From contig NZ_CP022999.1 of assembly GCF_002277895.1 (NCBI RefSeq), forward strand, positions 1 to 64,000: a stretch of DNA of 64,000 nucleotides, in the 5' to 3' direction. The notes under the pieces are model-generated. The model made no database searches. It was not told the origin of the DNA and was given only the letters and a program-made list of their open reading frames with translations. This DNA is from Rhizobium sp. 11515TR (lineage in GTDB: Bacteria > Pseudomonadota > Alphaproteobacteria > Rhizobiales > Rhizobiaceae). The translations under genes were made by a program, and so were the position numbers. Below, one piece after another: positions 9,088 through 17,314 of the stretch. Every line of letters starts with the position of its first letter. Within the stretch, counting starts at the first letter, position 1.

Positions 9088-10127
9088 TCCGGATGTCTCT
9101 CCGTGACGAAAGCCAGGCTTAACAGCTGCAAGGTGGCCGGATAGTAAAGCGATGGGGCGAACTGCCGAACCGAAGCAGGCAGTTTCGCTCCACTCACCAC
9201 ACACGCCACAACATCGTTAACAATTCTATAACCCGGATCCGGCAGCAAGTCCTTGGGTTTGCCCGTCGTCAGATCGATCGTTGCAGGCTCATCCTCTTCG
9301 ACGGTCACGCCCTGTTGCAGACGCGAAAGCAGCGCCTTGTCGCCGATGCCTGCGCGCGCCAGGTAAAGCGGAATCCTGATGCTGTTATAACCGAATTCCG
9401 CGTCGAATCCGTCTGCTGGTTCCGGTTTCGCCTTCAGGCTGACCCAATCGGCGGGAAGCTTGCGCGGACCAAATTGCAGGGTGCGCAGTAGGGCAAGGCC
9501 ATCATCGCTGAGCTTCTGCCAGCGATCGGAAGGCACCAGCAGCGCCATGACAGGAATTGCCTCGAAGACCCAATAGGATGGGTTGATGACGGGTCCATCC
9601 TTGCGCCCAGGCGGCCGATAGCCCTCGACGCCGGGAATGAGCAGTGTCCGCCCTGTGGAACTGATGACGACATGGGACAGGATCGACTTGGCCATGCTCG
9701 CAGCTGCCTGCAAATAATCCTTATTGTTCCAGGCTGATCCCGCCAGGGCAAGCGCGTAGGCAATCAACAGATCGCCGTCGGACGCATTGTTCGTGTCCGT
9801 CACATGCGGGGTGACGGCCGGATCCCATTTCCAGACGGCAAGGCCGTCGTCGCGCAACAGCAATTCCGTGCGGGTAAAATACCAGATCTGTTCGAAATCG
9901 GCCGGATTATTGGCGAGGTAGGCAAGCAGCATACCATAGCCTTGCCCCTCGCTGTGGCTGATGCCGCCATTGCCGTTGTCGACGATACGTCCGTTCACAT
10001 CGAGAAATTTCGCTTTGTAGGCAGTCCAGGCCTGCGTATCGACCGCCGCGCGTTGAGCAGCAGCCGGCTGCGCTGCCGCAAGGATAGCAGCACTGCAGAC
10101 CACAAGGACAAGGCTCCGAAGTTTCAT
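9078..10127 (-). CDS. bcsZ: Periplasmic endo-beta-1,4-glucanase of the cellulose operon, GH8 (BcsZ/CelC)
   Basis: The 349-residue product carries a signal peptide (LVLVVCSAAILAAAQPAAAQ) and the GH8 fold. The catalytic acid is in SEGQGYGM (Glu60), and TNNASDGDLLIAYAL and NPSYW match substrate-binding regions. At the position where E. coli BcsZ has its catalytic base in SYDAIR, this protein reads GYNSIR (Asn248), so the base may differ from the canonical one. The ATG at 10127 overlaps the bcsB stop (ATGA); the signal peptide begins there. BcsZ trims cellulose during synthesis, and rhizobial homologues (CelC) have been linked to root-hair wall erosion and biofilm control. Confidence 0.9.
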   Translation of the reverse strand: MKLRSLVLVVCSAAILAAAQPAAAQRAAVDTQAWTAYKAKFLDVNGRIVDNGNGGISHSEGQGYGMLLAYLANNPADFEQIWYFTRTELLLRDDGLAVWKWDPAVTPHVTDTNNASDGDLLIAYALALAGSAWNNKDYLQAAASMAKSILSHVVISSTGRTLLIPGVEGYRPPGRKDGPVINPSYWVFEAIPVMALLVPSDRWQKLSDDGLALLRTLQFGPRKLPADWVSLKAKPEPADGFDAEFGYNSIRIPLYLARAGIGDKALLSRLQQGVTVEEDEPATIDLTTGKPKDLLPDPGYRIVNDVVACVVSGAKLPASVRQFAPSLYYPATLQLLSLAFVTERHPECL

Positions 10128-12634
10128 TCGCGCCTGCCGATCTTGGAAAGAACGCTTGCCGTGCTCACCCCGAGCAGGAACGAACCGACCACGAACAGGA
10201 AGGCGTAGGACAATATGTTGCTGGAAAGCCAATTTGCGGCGATCAGCCGATAATTCGTCAGCGACCAGGGTTGGGAGACGACAAAGCTGAACCGGCTGAC
10301 GGGCACGGTATCGATCTTTCCCGTCTTGCCGGAATAGACGGTGATGCGGCCGCTGATCTGCGACCAGGTATTTTGCGCGGTCATCGCCTCGGCGCCTGCG
10401 CGCAGGTCTCCGGCACTTGGCGCGGTGACAACGGTCCAGGTTGCGTCGTTGGTCGGATTTGCCTCCTGTGCGATCAGGAAGCTATTGGCATTCGATGGGG
10501 TGAACACCTGCTCCGAACTGGGAATGAAGCGAAGCGAGCTCAAGGTGATATCGAAATTGCGGTGCATCCATTGCTGGAAGCTTTGCATCTGCCCCTGCAG
10601 CAACCCGCCGCTGATGCGGGAGCGCCAATCGGCAATCGTCACGGACGCCTCCGGTATGCCGCCTTGGCCCGGGGCGGGCGGGCGCCAGGCCACCTGGCTC
10701 GTGGCGGAGATGTTCATTTGTGTGAGGATCGTCGACGGCAGCTGCGAGACAGAACCGATGAACAGCGCATTGCGGGTCCCAACCGTACTCGGCGAGGCGG
10801 TGGGTTCCAGCGCGATGGGATGACCGGCCACAAGCGCCATCTGGCCGAGGAGCGTCGCGGTCGCAGACAGCGTGTCGGTGTCTGCGCGGTCGATGAAGAG
10901 CGCGGTTGGCTCGGTTTGCCGATTGTAGGGATAGCCAGTCCCGGCAAGGGCTGCAAGGTTGGGCCGCTGAGCGATCCTTGCAAAATCCGGGACGGTGAAC
11001 TGGCTGGTATCGAACAATGCGAAGCGGGGCGTCGTGCTTGAGGTCGCTGCGGGGGCGCAGGCGGTATCTTCTTCTGCCAGCAACATGGCTTCCAGCGTGA
11101 TCGTGTTCAGACCCGGCTTGAAATGCTGCATGGTGATGCGGATGGGCAATTGCCGGAAGATGCCGCCGCCGGTCACCGTGATCGGCTTGGTCGTGGCGAT
11201 GCTGCCGTTGACGTACACGTCGATATGACTGCCCGGACGCACATCCTTGGCATAGGCCGCATCGAGCAGGATGGTGGCCTCGCCATAGGCATTCGCATAG
11301 AAATCGGACGGGATCGCCACGTTGAAACTTGTATGGAAACGCCGTCCGGAAAATTCCGTCGTCCTGACACCCAGCTGTTCGAAGGAAAGGCTGGTGCCCG
11401 AATAGATGAGCGGGGCGTCGGGTGCGGACCATCGTTGCGTTAACAGCAGATCGCGGCGGGTATTGGGGTCGCGATCGGTCGGCGAAACAACCATGTCGAT
11501 CGCGGATGCGATCGCCTGCCAGGAAGGGCCGCTGATAAGGAGAAGCTGCTGACCGCTGCGTGGGTCCGTCGCAAAGGTCGCCAAGGCCCCATTTTGCGCC
11601 GTGGCCGGAACGGCAAAGACAGGCTGCAGCTCCGCCGGTGTGCCGACGACGACGGTCATCTTGCCGGGGCCCGATGCGGGTAGGGCATCCGTGCCGAACG
11701 AAAAGGTTTCGTTCGGCATTCCGCTCAAGAGCGCCAGTCCCTGAGCTAGACGCAGGATCGGCTTGGTCGTTCCCGGTTGAGCCAATGCCGGCACGACCAG
11801 ATTGAACTGTGTCTTGCCGGCACCGTCGACACCGATCGCGCGGATCGCGTCGGTTGTGGAGAGTTTCTCCGCTTCGCGACTGGCGAAGGTGAGATAAGTT
11901 CTTGCGGGATCGATATCGGACCAGAGCTCGTAGGTCGACGGAATGTCGCAGTCGACGCGGTGGCGCTGCGTTGCCTCGAAGGTCAACAGATTGGCGCCGG
12001 GCTGCAGCAGCCCCCGCGGGATATCGAAGCTGATATCCGACTCGTTGTCCGAGGAGCCGATCTGTTGCTGATGGACGGCGCGGTCATTCACGAGGACCGT
12101 AAGCTGCGATGCTTCCGGGGCGACGACCACTGCGTTCTGGTAGGCAAAGGTAAGTTTCGCGGGCGCCGCCGCCTGCTCCGGCGTCAGATAGATCGACCAG
12201 GACTTGCGATCGGCTTCACCCTCCAATCGCAGTTTTGCGTAGGGAACGACATAGCGGCGGAATGCCGATGAGTCGGTGCTGGCGGTTGCCTGTTTCGCCT
12301 TTGGCGCCAATTGCGGTGTCGTCTGGGCGGGAGTGACAGGGGGTGCGACCTGCGGCGCTGCCGTCTGCGGGGTAACGGTCGGCGGTGTCATGACCAGGGG
12401 CGGAGCAACTTGAGGAGCTACGGTCTGTGGTGCAACGGTCTGAGGAACCGTGACCGGCGGCACTGCTGCCTTCGACGGCTCTGTCTGCGGTATGGCAGTT
12501 TGCGGAGTTATGATCTGAGGCGCCGTCTGCGCTTCGCCTTTCGGCCGCTCGCCGGACATGTCGAAAGGCATCGTCTGGGCCTGTGCCGTAACGGCGCCAA
12601 GGAGAAGCAGGAGGGCAGGGAGGACGCGCTTCAT
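10124..12634 (-). CDS. bcsB: Cellulose synthase periplasmic subunit BcsB
   Basis: The 836-residue protein has a signal peptide (MKRVLPALLLLLGAVTAQAQ), a long Pro/Thr/Gln/Val-rich low-complexity stretch of short xPQTA-like repeats (about residues 30-115), the BcsB carbohydrate-binding and flavodoxin-like regions, and a C-terminal membrane anchor (ILSYAFLFVVGSFLLGV). BcsB docks on BcsA and guides the nascent glucan through the periplasm. The start at 12634 is supported by the signal peptide and a 1-base overlap with the bcsA stop. The N-terminal repeat stretch is much longer than I would expect in enterobacterial BcsB. Confidence 0.93.
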   Translation of the reverse strand: MKRVLPALLLLLGAVTAQAQTMPFDMSGERPKGEAQTAPQIITPQTAIPQTEPSKAAVPPVTVPQTVAPQTVAPQVAPPLVMTPPTVTPQTAAPQVAPPVTPAQTTPQLAPKAKQATASTDSSAFRRYVVPYAKLRLEGEADRKSWSIYLTPEQAAAPAKLTFAYQNAVVVAPEASQLTVLVNDRAVHQQQIGSSDNESDISFDIPRGLLQPGANLLTFEATQRHRVDCDIPSTYELWSDIDPARTYLTFASREAEKLSTTDAIRAIGVDGAGKTQFNLVVPALAQPGTTKPILRLAQGLALLSGMPNETFSFGTDALPASGPGKMTVVVGTPAELQPVFAVPATAQNGALATFATDPRSGQQLLLISGPSWQAIASAIDMVVSPTDRDPNTRRDLLLTQRWSAPDAPLIYSGTSLSFEQLGVRTTEFSGRRFHTSFNVAIPSDFYANAYGEATILLDAAYAKDVRPGSHIDVYVNGSIATTKPITVTGGGIFRQLPIRITMQHFKPGLNTITLEAMLLAEEDTACAPAATSSTTPRFALFDTSQFTVPDFARIAQRPNLAALAGTGYPYNRQTEPTALFIDRADTDTLSATATLLGQMALVAGHPIALEPTASPSTVGTRNALFIGSVSQLPSTILTQMNISATSQVAWRPPAPGQGGIPEASVTIADWRSRISGGLLQGQMQSFQQWMHRNFDITLSSLRFIPSSEQVFTPSNANSFLIAQEANPTNDATWTVVTAPSAGDLRAGAEAMTAQNTWSQISGRITVYSGKTGKIDTVPVSRFSFVVSQPWSLTNYRLIAANWLSSNILSYAFLFVVGSFLLGVSTASVLSKIGRRE

Positions 12635-14823
12635 CAGCTTCTGGCCTTCGCATCCTGCCGCTGCTGCGTGCGATCCGAGCCCACACCCCTGAACAGGTAG
12701 ATCAGACCCCGGCTGGTCTGATAGAGCGACATGCTCAGGAACCAGAAGGTTCCGCGGATGATGCCCGGATTGCGCCGCCGCGCCTGCTGAAACTTCGTCC
12801 ATTGATCGGAATTGGCAAAGACGAGGTCGGCAATCAGGCGATGGTCGGCAGCACCCCTCGGAACATATTGGCAGCCGATGGCGGTAATGTCGCCCATCTG
12901 CTCGATATTGCGAACCACGACCGACAGGGTCACCATGTCGGCGCCGCTATAGGGCTGGAAGCGGATGATGGCTTCCGAGCCGACCGCGACCGGTTCCAGA
13001 TCCTTGTTGAAGACGTTCAACCTAGCGCCATGGACGGAGACGTCCTCGATGGAAGCGGAATTCCAGCGGCCGTCGATCCCGAACTCGCTGCGGCGGTCGA
13101 CCCGGACGCGCCGCGAAGAGGCACGCTCGCCGCGTTCGGAGACGACGCCGAGCGCGCAGCCGGAAAGGACGAGGTTAATGATGTTCCAGCCGCCGACGAC
13201 GAGGGTGACGTCGGCCTTATAGGGCTCCGCATAGATACGATAAATGGTGACCGCCAGTGCGATGATCTGAACGGCGAAGATGACGAAGAACGGACGGCTG
13301 ATTTCCGAAAGCCGGCTGACGGCGATCGATTCGTCCTTGGCCGTGACCTTGAAAGTCGGTTTGCGAGGATTGAGCATGACCGAGACGACGGCCGGCAACA
13401 GGTGCACCGTCTGTACATATTCGTAGAGCTCGGAAATCCACGGCCAGCGGAACGACCCGTAAAGATAGTTCTGCATCATCAGGTTCACGAGCATATAGGC
13501 AAGGGTATAGGCGAGGAACTCGCTGCCCGATGCCGTGAAGATCTCGAGATCGAAGAAGAGATAGAAAAGTGGCGCAAACAGGAAGATGACGCGCGGAAAC
13601 GGAAACAGCCAGAACAGCGTCGACGACATGTAGCAGAGCCGTTGCGGCAGCGTCAGGCCGCGCTTCAGGAGCGGGAAGCGGAAGCGCAGGATCTGCATCA
13701 TGCCTTGCGCCCAGCGGCTGCGCTGGCCGATGAAGCTTGCGAAGGTCGCCGGCTGCAAGCCGGCAATCAGCGGCTTGTCGACATAAATGCTGTTCCAGCC
13801 TGCACCATGAAGCGCAAGCGCGGTTTCGCAGTCTTCCGTGATGCTGATGCCGCTAAAGCCATTTTGCGATTGTAGCGCCTTGCGGCTGAGCACTGCGGCC
13901 GAACCGCAGAAGAAGGCGGCATTCCATTTATCGAGGCCGCGCTGGATGATGCCGTAGAACATCTCGTTCTCGCTCGGCATGCTGTCGAAGGTGCGCAGAT
14001 TACGCTCCAGCGGGTCCGGATTGATGAAGAAATGCGGGGTCTGAACGAGAAAAAGCTTCGGATCGTCCTCGAAGTAGCCGACGGTTTCGCGCAGGAAATC
14101 ACGCGCAGGCGCATGGTCGGCATCGAAAACGGCGATCAGGTCGCCATTCGAATGTTCCAGTCCGTTATTGAGGTTGCCGGCTTTGGCATGTTCGTTGCGG
14201 TCGCGCGTCAGATATTCGACATCCAGATCGGCGCAGAGCCGCTTGAGCTCGTCATGGCGCGCGATTGCGGCTTGCGATTCCAGGATCTTGGTCGAATTAC
14301 GCTTTTGCAATGTGCCACCATCGTCGAGCAGCCACACTTTGAGCTTGTCGGCCGGATAATCCATCGCCTTGGCGGAGGCGAGCGTGTTGGCAAGAAGATT
14401 GGTGTCTTCGTTATAAGACGGCACGAAAACATCGACGCTCGGGAAATTCTTGGTTTCAGACGCGCGCTTGGTGCGCGGCGGCAGGGGCGTTGCGACGATG
14501 AAGAGGCTGAGCATCAGCATCGCCACGTTGTACATTTCGGCGAGATAGAGCAGCAAGCCGGGAATGAAGTTTTCCAGCTGGTTGACGGGCGGTATCGTAT
14601 AGGATGTGCGCCAATAGACATAGCGCAGCACGATGGCCGTACCGAAGGCTAGCGCCACGAGCCGCCAGGTTCCCTGACGCTTGAGGATCTTGATGATCGC
14701 CATCAGGGTGACAACCACGGTGCTGGCGATCAGCTGCGTTTGAAGGTTGACCGGCAATGTGATCAGCACGATGCCGCATAGCGCTATCACGGCCCATATC
14801 AAGATGCTGCGTGCAGTCTGCAT
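12634..14823 (-). CDS. bcsA: Cellulose synthase catalytic subunit BcsA with PilZ domain
   Basis: The 729-residue inner-membrane GT2 enzyme polymerises UDP-glucose into cellulose. Visible motifs in order: N-terminal membrane helices, LLDDGG, VFDADHAPA (DxD), SITEDCETA (TED catalytic base), QRSRWAQG (Q/RxxRW), further membrane helices, and a C-terminal PilZ domain with RVDRR (RxxxR) and DVSVHG (DxSxxG), the c-di-GMP-binding pair. Activity is therefore very likely c-di-GMP dependent. The ATG at 14823 has AAGGGA 6 bases upstream; an in-frame ATG at 14856 is less likely. Confidence 0.96.
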   Translation of the reverse strand: MQTARSILIWAVIALCGIVLITLPVNLQTQLIASTVVVTLMAIIKILKRQGTWRLVALAFGTAIVLRYVYWRTSYTIPPVNQLENFIPGLLLYLAEMYNVAMLMLSLFIVATPLPPRTKRASETKNFPSVDVFVPSYNEDTNLLANTLASAKAMDYPADKLKVWLLDDGGTLQKRNSTKILESQAAIARHDELKRLCADLDVEYLTRDRNEHAKAGNLNNGLEHSNGDLIAVFDADHAPARDFLRETVGYFEDDPKLFLVQTPHFFINPDPLERNLRTFDSMPSENEMFYGIIQRGLDKWNAAFFCGSAAVLSRKALQSQNGFSGISITEDCETALALHGAGWNSIYVDKPLIAGLQPATFASFIGQRSRWAQGMMQILRFRFPLLKRGLTLPQRLCYMSSTLFWLFPFPRVIFLFAPLFYLFFDLEIFTASGSEFLAYTLAYMLVNLMMQNYLYGSFRWPWISELYEYVQTVHLLPAVVSVMLNPRKPTFKVTAKDESIAVSRLSEISRPFFVIFAVQIIALAVTIYRIYAEPYKADVTLVVGGWNIINLVLSGCALGVVSERGERASSRRVRVDRRSEFGIDGRWNSASIEDVSVHGARLNVFNKDLEPVAVGSEAIIRFQPYSGADMVTLSVVVRNIEQMGDITAIGCQYVPRGAADHRLIADLVFANSDQWTKFQQARRRNPGIIRGTFWFLSMSLYQTSRGLIYLFRGVGSDRTQQRQDAKARS

Positions 14824-14883
14824 CAGTGTCCCTTCAAAGGTATTGCCAGACGCCATCCTGGCGCCCCCAAGCAGCGCCGCCTG

Positions 14884-15858
14884 CTAGCGGCACCCCTGAG
14901 ATATGCCAGTTGCCCCGTTACAGTCCGGTAAAGGCACGATGATATTACTTGCTGTATTTGCAGGTGGCGGCGCTGCCATCGAACTTGCACCATTCGCCTG
15001 CGGTTGATCGGTCTGCCCATCCGGCAGCGGTACGCGCGGGCCGATCATCGGCGGCAGAGCCGGCGCCGCCTGCGGCTGAGGCTTCATCATGACCGGTCGG
15101 CGCACGACCGTAGGGTGTGGCGCGGCGGGGCGGCTCTGGTAGCCGATGCTGATGGGTGCCGTGCGATAAGGGGTGGCGTCGGGATAGACCGGTTCGCCGG
15201 GCTTGCCCAGAACGGCATCCGCGCCGCGGGGCGTGCCGAAAGGGTTGAGTGCGGCGCCGGCAAAATGGCCGGCGATCGTATAGCCATAGACCGTGCTCAA
15301 CAGCTGGCGTTCGCTCGCATGGGCGTCGCAGAGCCGGATGCGCACCTGCACCGTGCCGAAATTGCGTTGCTCCTGGGGCGGCGCAAAACCGGCCTTCACC
15401 TGCTGCCAGGCGTAAAGACAGGTATCGCCGGCATGGCTCTGGCCGGAGGCATAACCAAAGGGACCGTAGTTGTTCTGAACGAAGGTTGCCGAGCGGGCGA
15501 GCCGCACCCCAGGCACCGCAGCCGCCATTTCGCGAGCAATCTTGCCTTCGCTGATCGTATTGTAGGGCAGGCTCCCTAATGCGGGACTTGAACCCGTCAG
15601 CCCAAGAAACTGAACCTTGAGGAAATTCTGGCCTGAGACGGAGGACGAGGTGGAAAGCGCGATCGTCTGCTCGACATCCTTGCCATGCCTGCGCTCGACC
15701 ACATTGACGATCGCCGGTCCACCTGGCGGCGGAAAGGCCAGCGCCTTGTCACTCGCGACCGTTTCCACGCCGATCGACTGACGAACCTGTCCGGTCGTCG
15801 TGCAGCCGGCGCCGAGACAGGCCAATATCATCAACGTTATCGTCTTTGAAAAATGCAT
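14884..15858 (-). CDS. bcsN: Cellulose biosynthesis lipoprotein BcsN
   Basis: The 324-residue protein has a lipoprotein signal with lipobox LGAGC (Cys19), followed by the BcsN family sequence; the C-terminal third is Pro/Ala-rich. BcsN is an alphaproteobacterial accessory of cellulose operons whose molecular role is not settled. It lies 60 bases upstream of bcsA and appears to be the first gene of the five-gene operon 15858 to 6679. A CtrA-type box lies about 110-120 bases upstream of its start. Confidence 0.85.
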   Translation of the reverse strand: MHFSKTITLMILACLGAGCTTTGQVRQSIGVETVASDKALAFPPPGGPAIVNVVERRHGKDVEQTIALSTSSSVSGQNFLKVQFLGLTGSSPALGSLPYNTISEGKIAREMAAAVPGVRLARSATFVQNNYGPFGYASGQSHAGDTCLYAWQQVKAGFAPPQEQRNFGTVQVRIRLCDAHASERQLLSTVYGYTIAGHFAGAALNPFGTPRGADAVLGKPGEPVYPDATPYRTAPISIGYQSRPAAPHPTVVRRPVMMKPQPQAAPALPPMIGPRVPLPDGQTDQPQANGASSMAAPPPANTASNIIVPLPDCNGATGISQGCR

Positions 15859-15964
15859 CTTTTAGATCGCGGCAATCCTGTGTGGTCACATTCATCGGCA
15901 AATTGCGCGACGGTCTTTGGAATCAAGTCCTTGTATTCTCTATAGCAAATAAAGGTGATTATGG

Positions 15965-15979
15965 TTAACCGATGGTTAA
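15965..15979 (-). promoter_or_regulatory. Putative CtrA box in the bcs operon promoter
   Basis: The exact pattern TTAA-N7-TTAA is present; read toward bcsN it is two TTAACCAT half-sites separated by three bases. This is the consensus for the cell-cycle regulator CtrA in alphaproteobacteria. About 20 bases further toward bcsN lies TATAGA (15944-15939), a plausible -10, so the box would cover the -35 region. It could equally act on the divergent short frame at 16014. Confidence 0.55.
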
Positions 15980-16013
15980 TTTTGGCCGATTGACGTACCG
16001 TAGGAGGTCAAAA

Positions 16014-16088
16014 ATGCACGCCGAATGTGCCCCTTCGCGCCAAGTGCACGAAGGGCGATGTCTAGTCGGAGATAAAGCTGCGACTTAA
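16014..16088 (+). CDS. Possible 24-residue small protein with strong ribosome-binding site
   Basis: A short frame, MHAECAPSRQVHEGRCLVGD plus four residues, starts at an ATG preceded by AGGAGGT with ideal 5-6 base spacing. It contains two cysteines and two histidines but matches nothing I know. It is divergent from bcsN, next to the CtrA-type box, and ends 19 bases before the convergent esterase gene stop. The evidence for translation is only the ribosome site. Confidence 0.25.
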   Translation: MHAECAPSRQVHEGRCLVGDKAAT

Positions 16089-16107
16089 GGCCGCAAGCCC
16101 ATGAATA

Positions 16108-17016
16108 TCAGACCGATTTCTTTCTTCGAAATGCGATCTGCACAGCCCGGTTCAGCGCGACCGGGAGGACCGACATGTGGTTCTCTCCGGCATATTCCTC
16201 AAAGGTTATCGTTCCTGTGGATGACGCCAGTTTGGCCCATCTCTCAGCCATGTCGCGGGCGAGTTCTATCGTGCGTGTTTCTTTTGCCCGTTCCTGTCGT
16301 TTTTGCTCTTCGGCTGTGCCTTTATGGAAGGGCGCCAAGGTCTCGCCTTCATACTGACCGGCGGAAAGATGCAGTTCCATATCGAGCCGCTCTTTGTGCC
16401 TGTCGAGGAATTCTCTCTCCATCGAAAGAATAGCGGCATCTTCCCAGTAGATCGCCGGGCTTGCGGAAATCCAGCGGCTGAAGGCATCGGGTTTGTAAAA
16501 CAGGGCGTAGAGCGTGAACAGGCCGCCGAACGAATGGCCGAAAAGCGTCTGACGCGAGCGGTCGACCGGTACCTGCCGTTCTATCCAGGGCTTGAGCTCT
16601 TCTTCGATGAGCGTCAAAAAGCGTTCGCCGCCGCCGGTTTTCACATCCGGCGTATCGGGGAAAAATGGCGGATAGATCCGTCCGGGCGGTGGGCTCAAAT
16701 CCCAGGAACGGCGGAGCGGGTCATATGGCTCGTCCGTGGGATAGCCGATGGCAACGATGACGCCTTCCGCGACATTGGTTCCGTTCGGATAGCTCGCCTG
16801 TACTTTGACTGCGTCGACAGCGGTCGCAAAACAGGCGTTCCCGTCGGTCAGGTATAGGATCGGCCAACCCTCCGGCGGTGCCGGCTTGTCTGGGCGATAA
16901 AGAAAGATCCTGTGCGGATGATCGGCATTGTCGAACTTCAGGTCAATGAATGTGCAGCAGGGAAGGGTGACCGGCGCCAGAATGGCAGCGGCATTGTGTG
17001 ACGAGGTATGGGACAT
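16108..17016 (-). CDS. Alpha/beta hydrolase, siderophore esterase-like (IroE/Fes/BesA family)
   Basis: The 302-residue protein has the esterase-D/IroE fold: GWPILYLTDGNACF, the nucleophile elbow GHSFGG (Ser about residue 166), the following SRWISASPAIYW, and a C-terminal EEYAGENHMSVLP that holds the catalytic His. Family members hydrolyse ester bonds of trilactone siderophores in the cytoplasm or periplasm to release iron. No signal peptide is evident. GGAGAGG lies just upstream of the ATG at 17016. An exact RirA-type operator lies 62 bases upstream, supporting a role in iron uptake. Substrate inferred from context only. Confidence 0.78.
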   Translation of the reverse strand: MSHTSSHNAAAILAPVTLPCCTFIDLKFDNADHPHRIFLYRPDKPAPPEGWPILYLTDGNACFATAVDAVKVQASYPNGTNVAEGVIVAIGYPTDEPYDPLRRSWDLSPPPGRIYPPFFPDTPDVKTGGGERFLTLIEEELKPWIERQVPVDRSRQTLFGHSFGGLFTLYALFYKPDAFSRWISASPAIYWEDAAILSMEREFLDRHKERLDMELHLSAGQYEGETLAPFHKGTAEEQKRQERAKETRTIELARDMAERWAKLASSTGTITFEEYAGENHMSVLPVALNRAVQIAFRRKKSV

Positions 17017-17077
17017 GGCCTCTCCGGCTGACCGATCATGTAAGGCGCAGGAGCAACAGGCGCCGATGTTTGAAAGA

Positions 17078-17092
17078 TGATGAAATTTCTCA
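17078..17092. promoter_or_regulatory. Putative RirA iron-responsive operator upstream of the esterase gene
   Basis: The sequence TGATGAAATTTCTCA fits TGA-N9-TCA exactly and has a GAAATTTC palindromic core. This is the consensus of the IRO bound by RirA in Rhizobium. It lies 62 bases from the esterase start. Confidence 0.65.
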
Positions 17093-17223
17093 TATTATGG
17101 GTGGCGCGATCTGGCAAGCCGGCCAAATGCTTTGCTAAGCGCAATTTTCAGGCGTCTTCCGCAATCTCGTGTTCGGCCACCGGGGCCATTCTGCAACATG
17201 AAGGCGGAAACCAATAAAAAATA

Positions 17224-17238
17224 TGACTCTTGTACTCA
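17224..17238. promoter_or_regulatory. Putative RirA iron-responsive operator upstream of the TonB receptor
   Basis: TGACTCTTGTACTCA fits TGA-N9-TCA exactly and lies 77 bases upstream of the receptor start. With the site at 17078 this gives two exact matches in a 298-base divergent promoter region. Confidence 0.65.
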
Positions 17239-17314
17239 TGTATTCTTGACGCCGGATGTACCTGCGAACTAATTTGCGCCATCTTTTTCAGAAACGGGCA
17301 GGCGTAAAGGGCTT

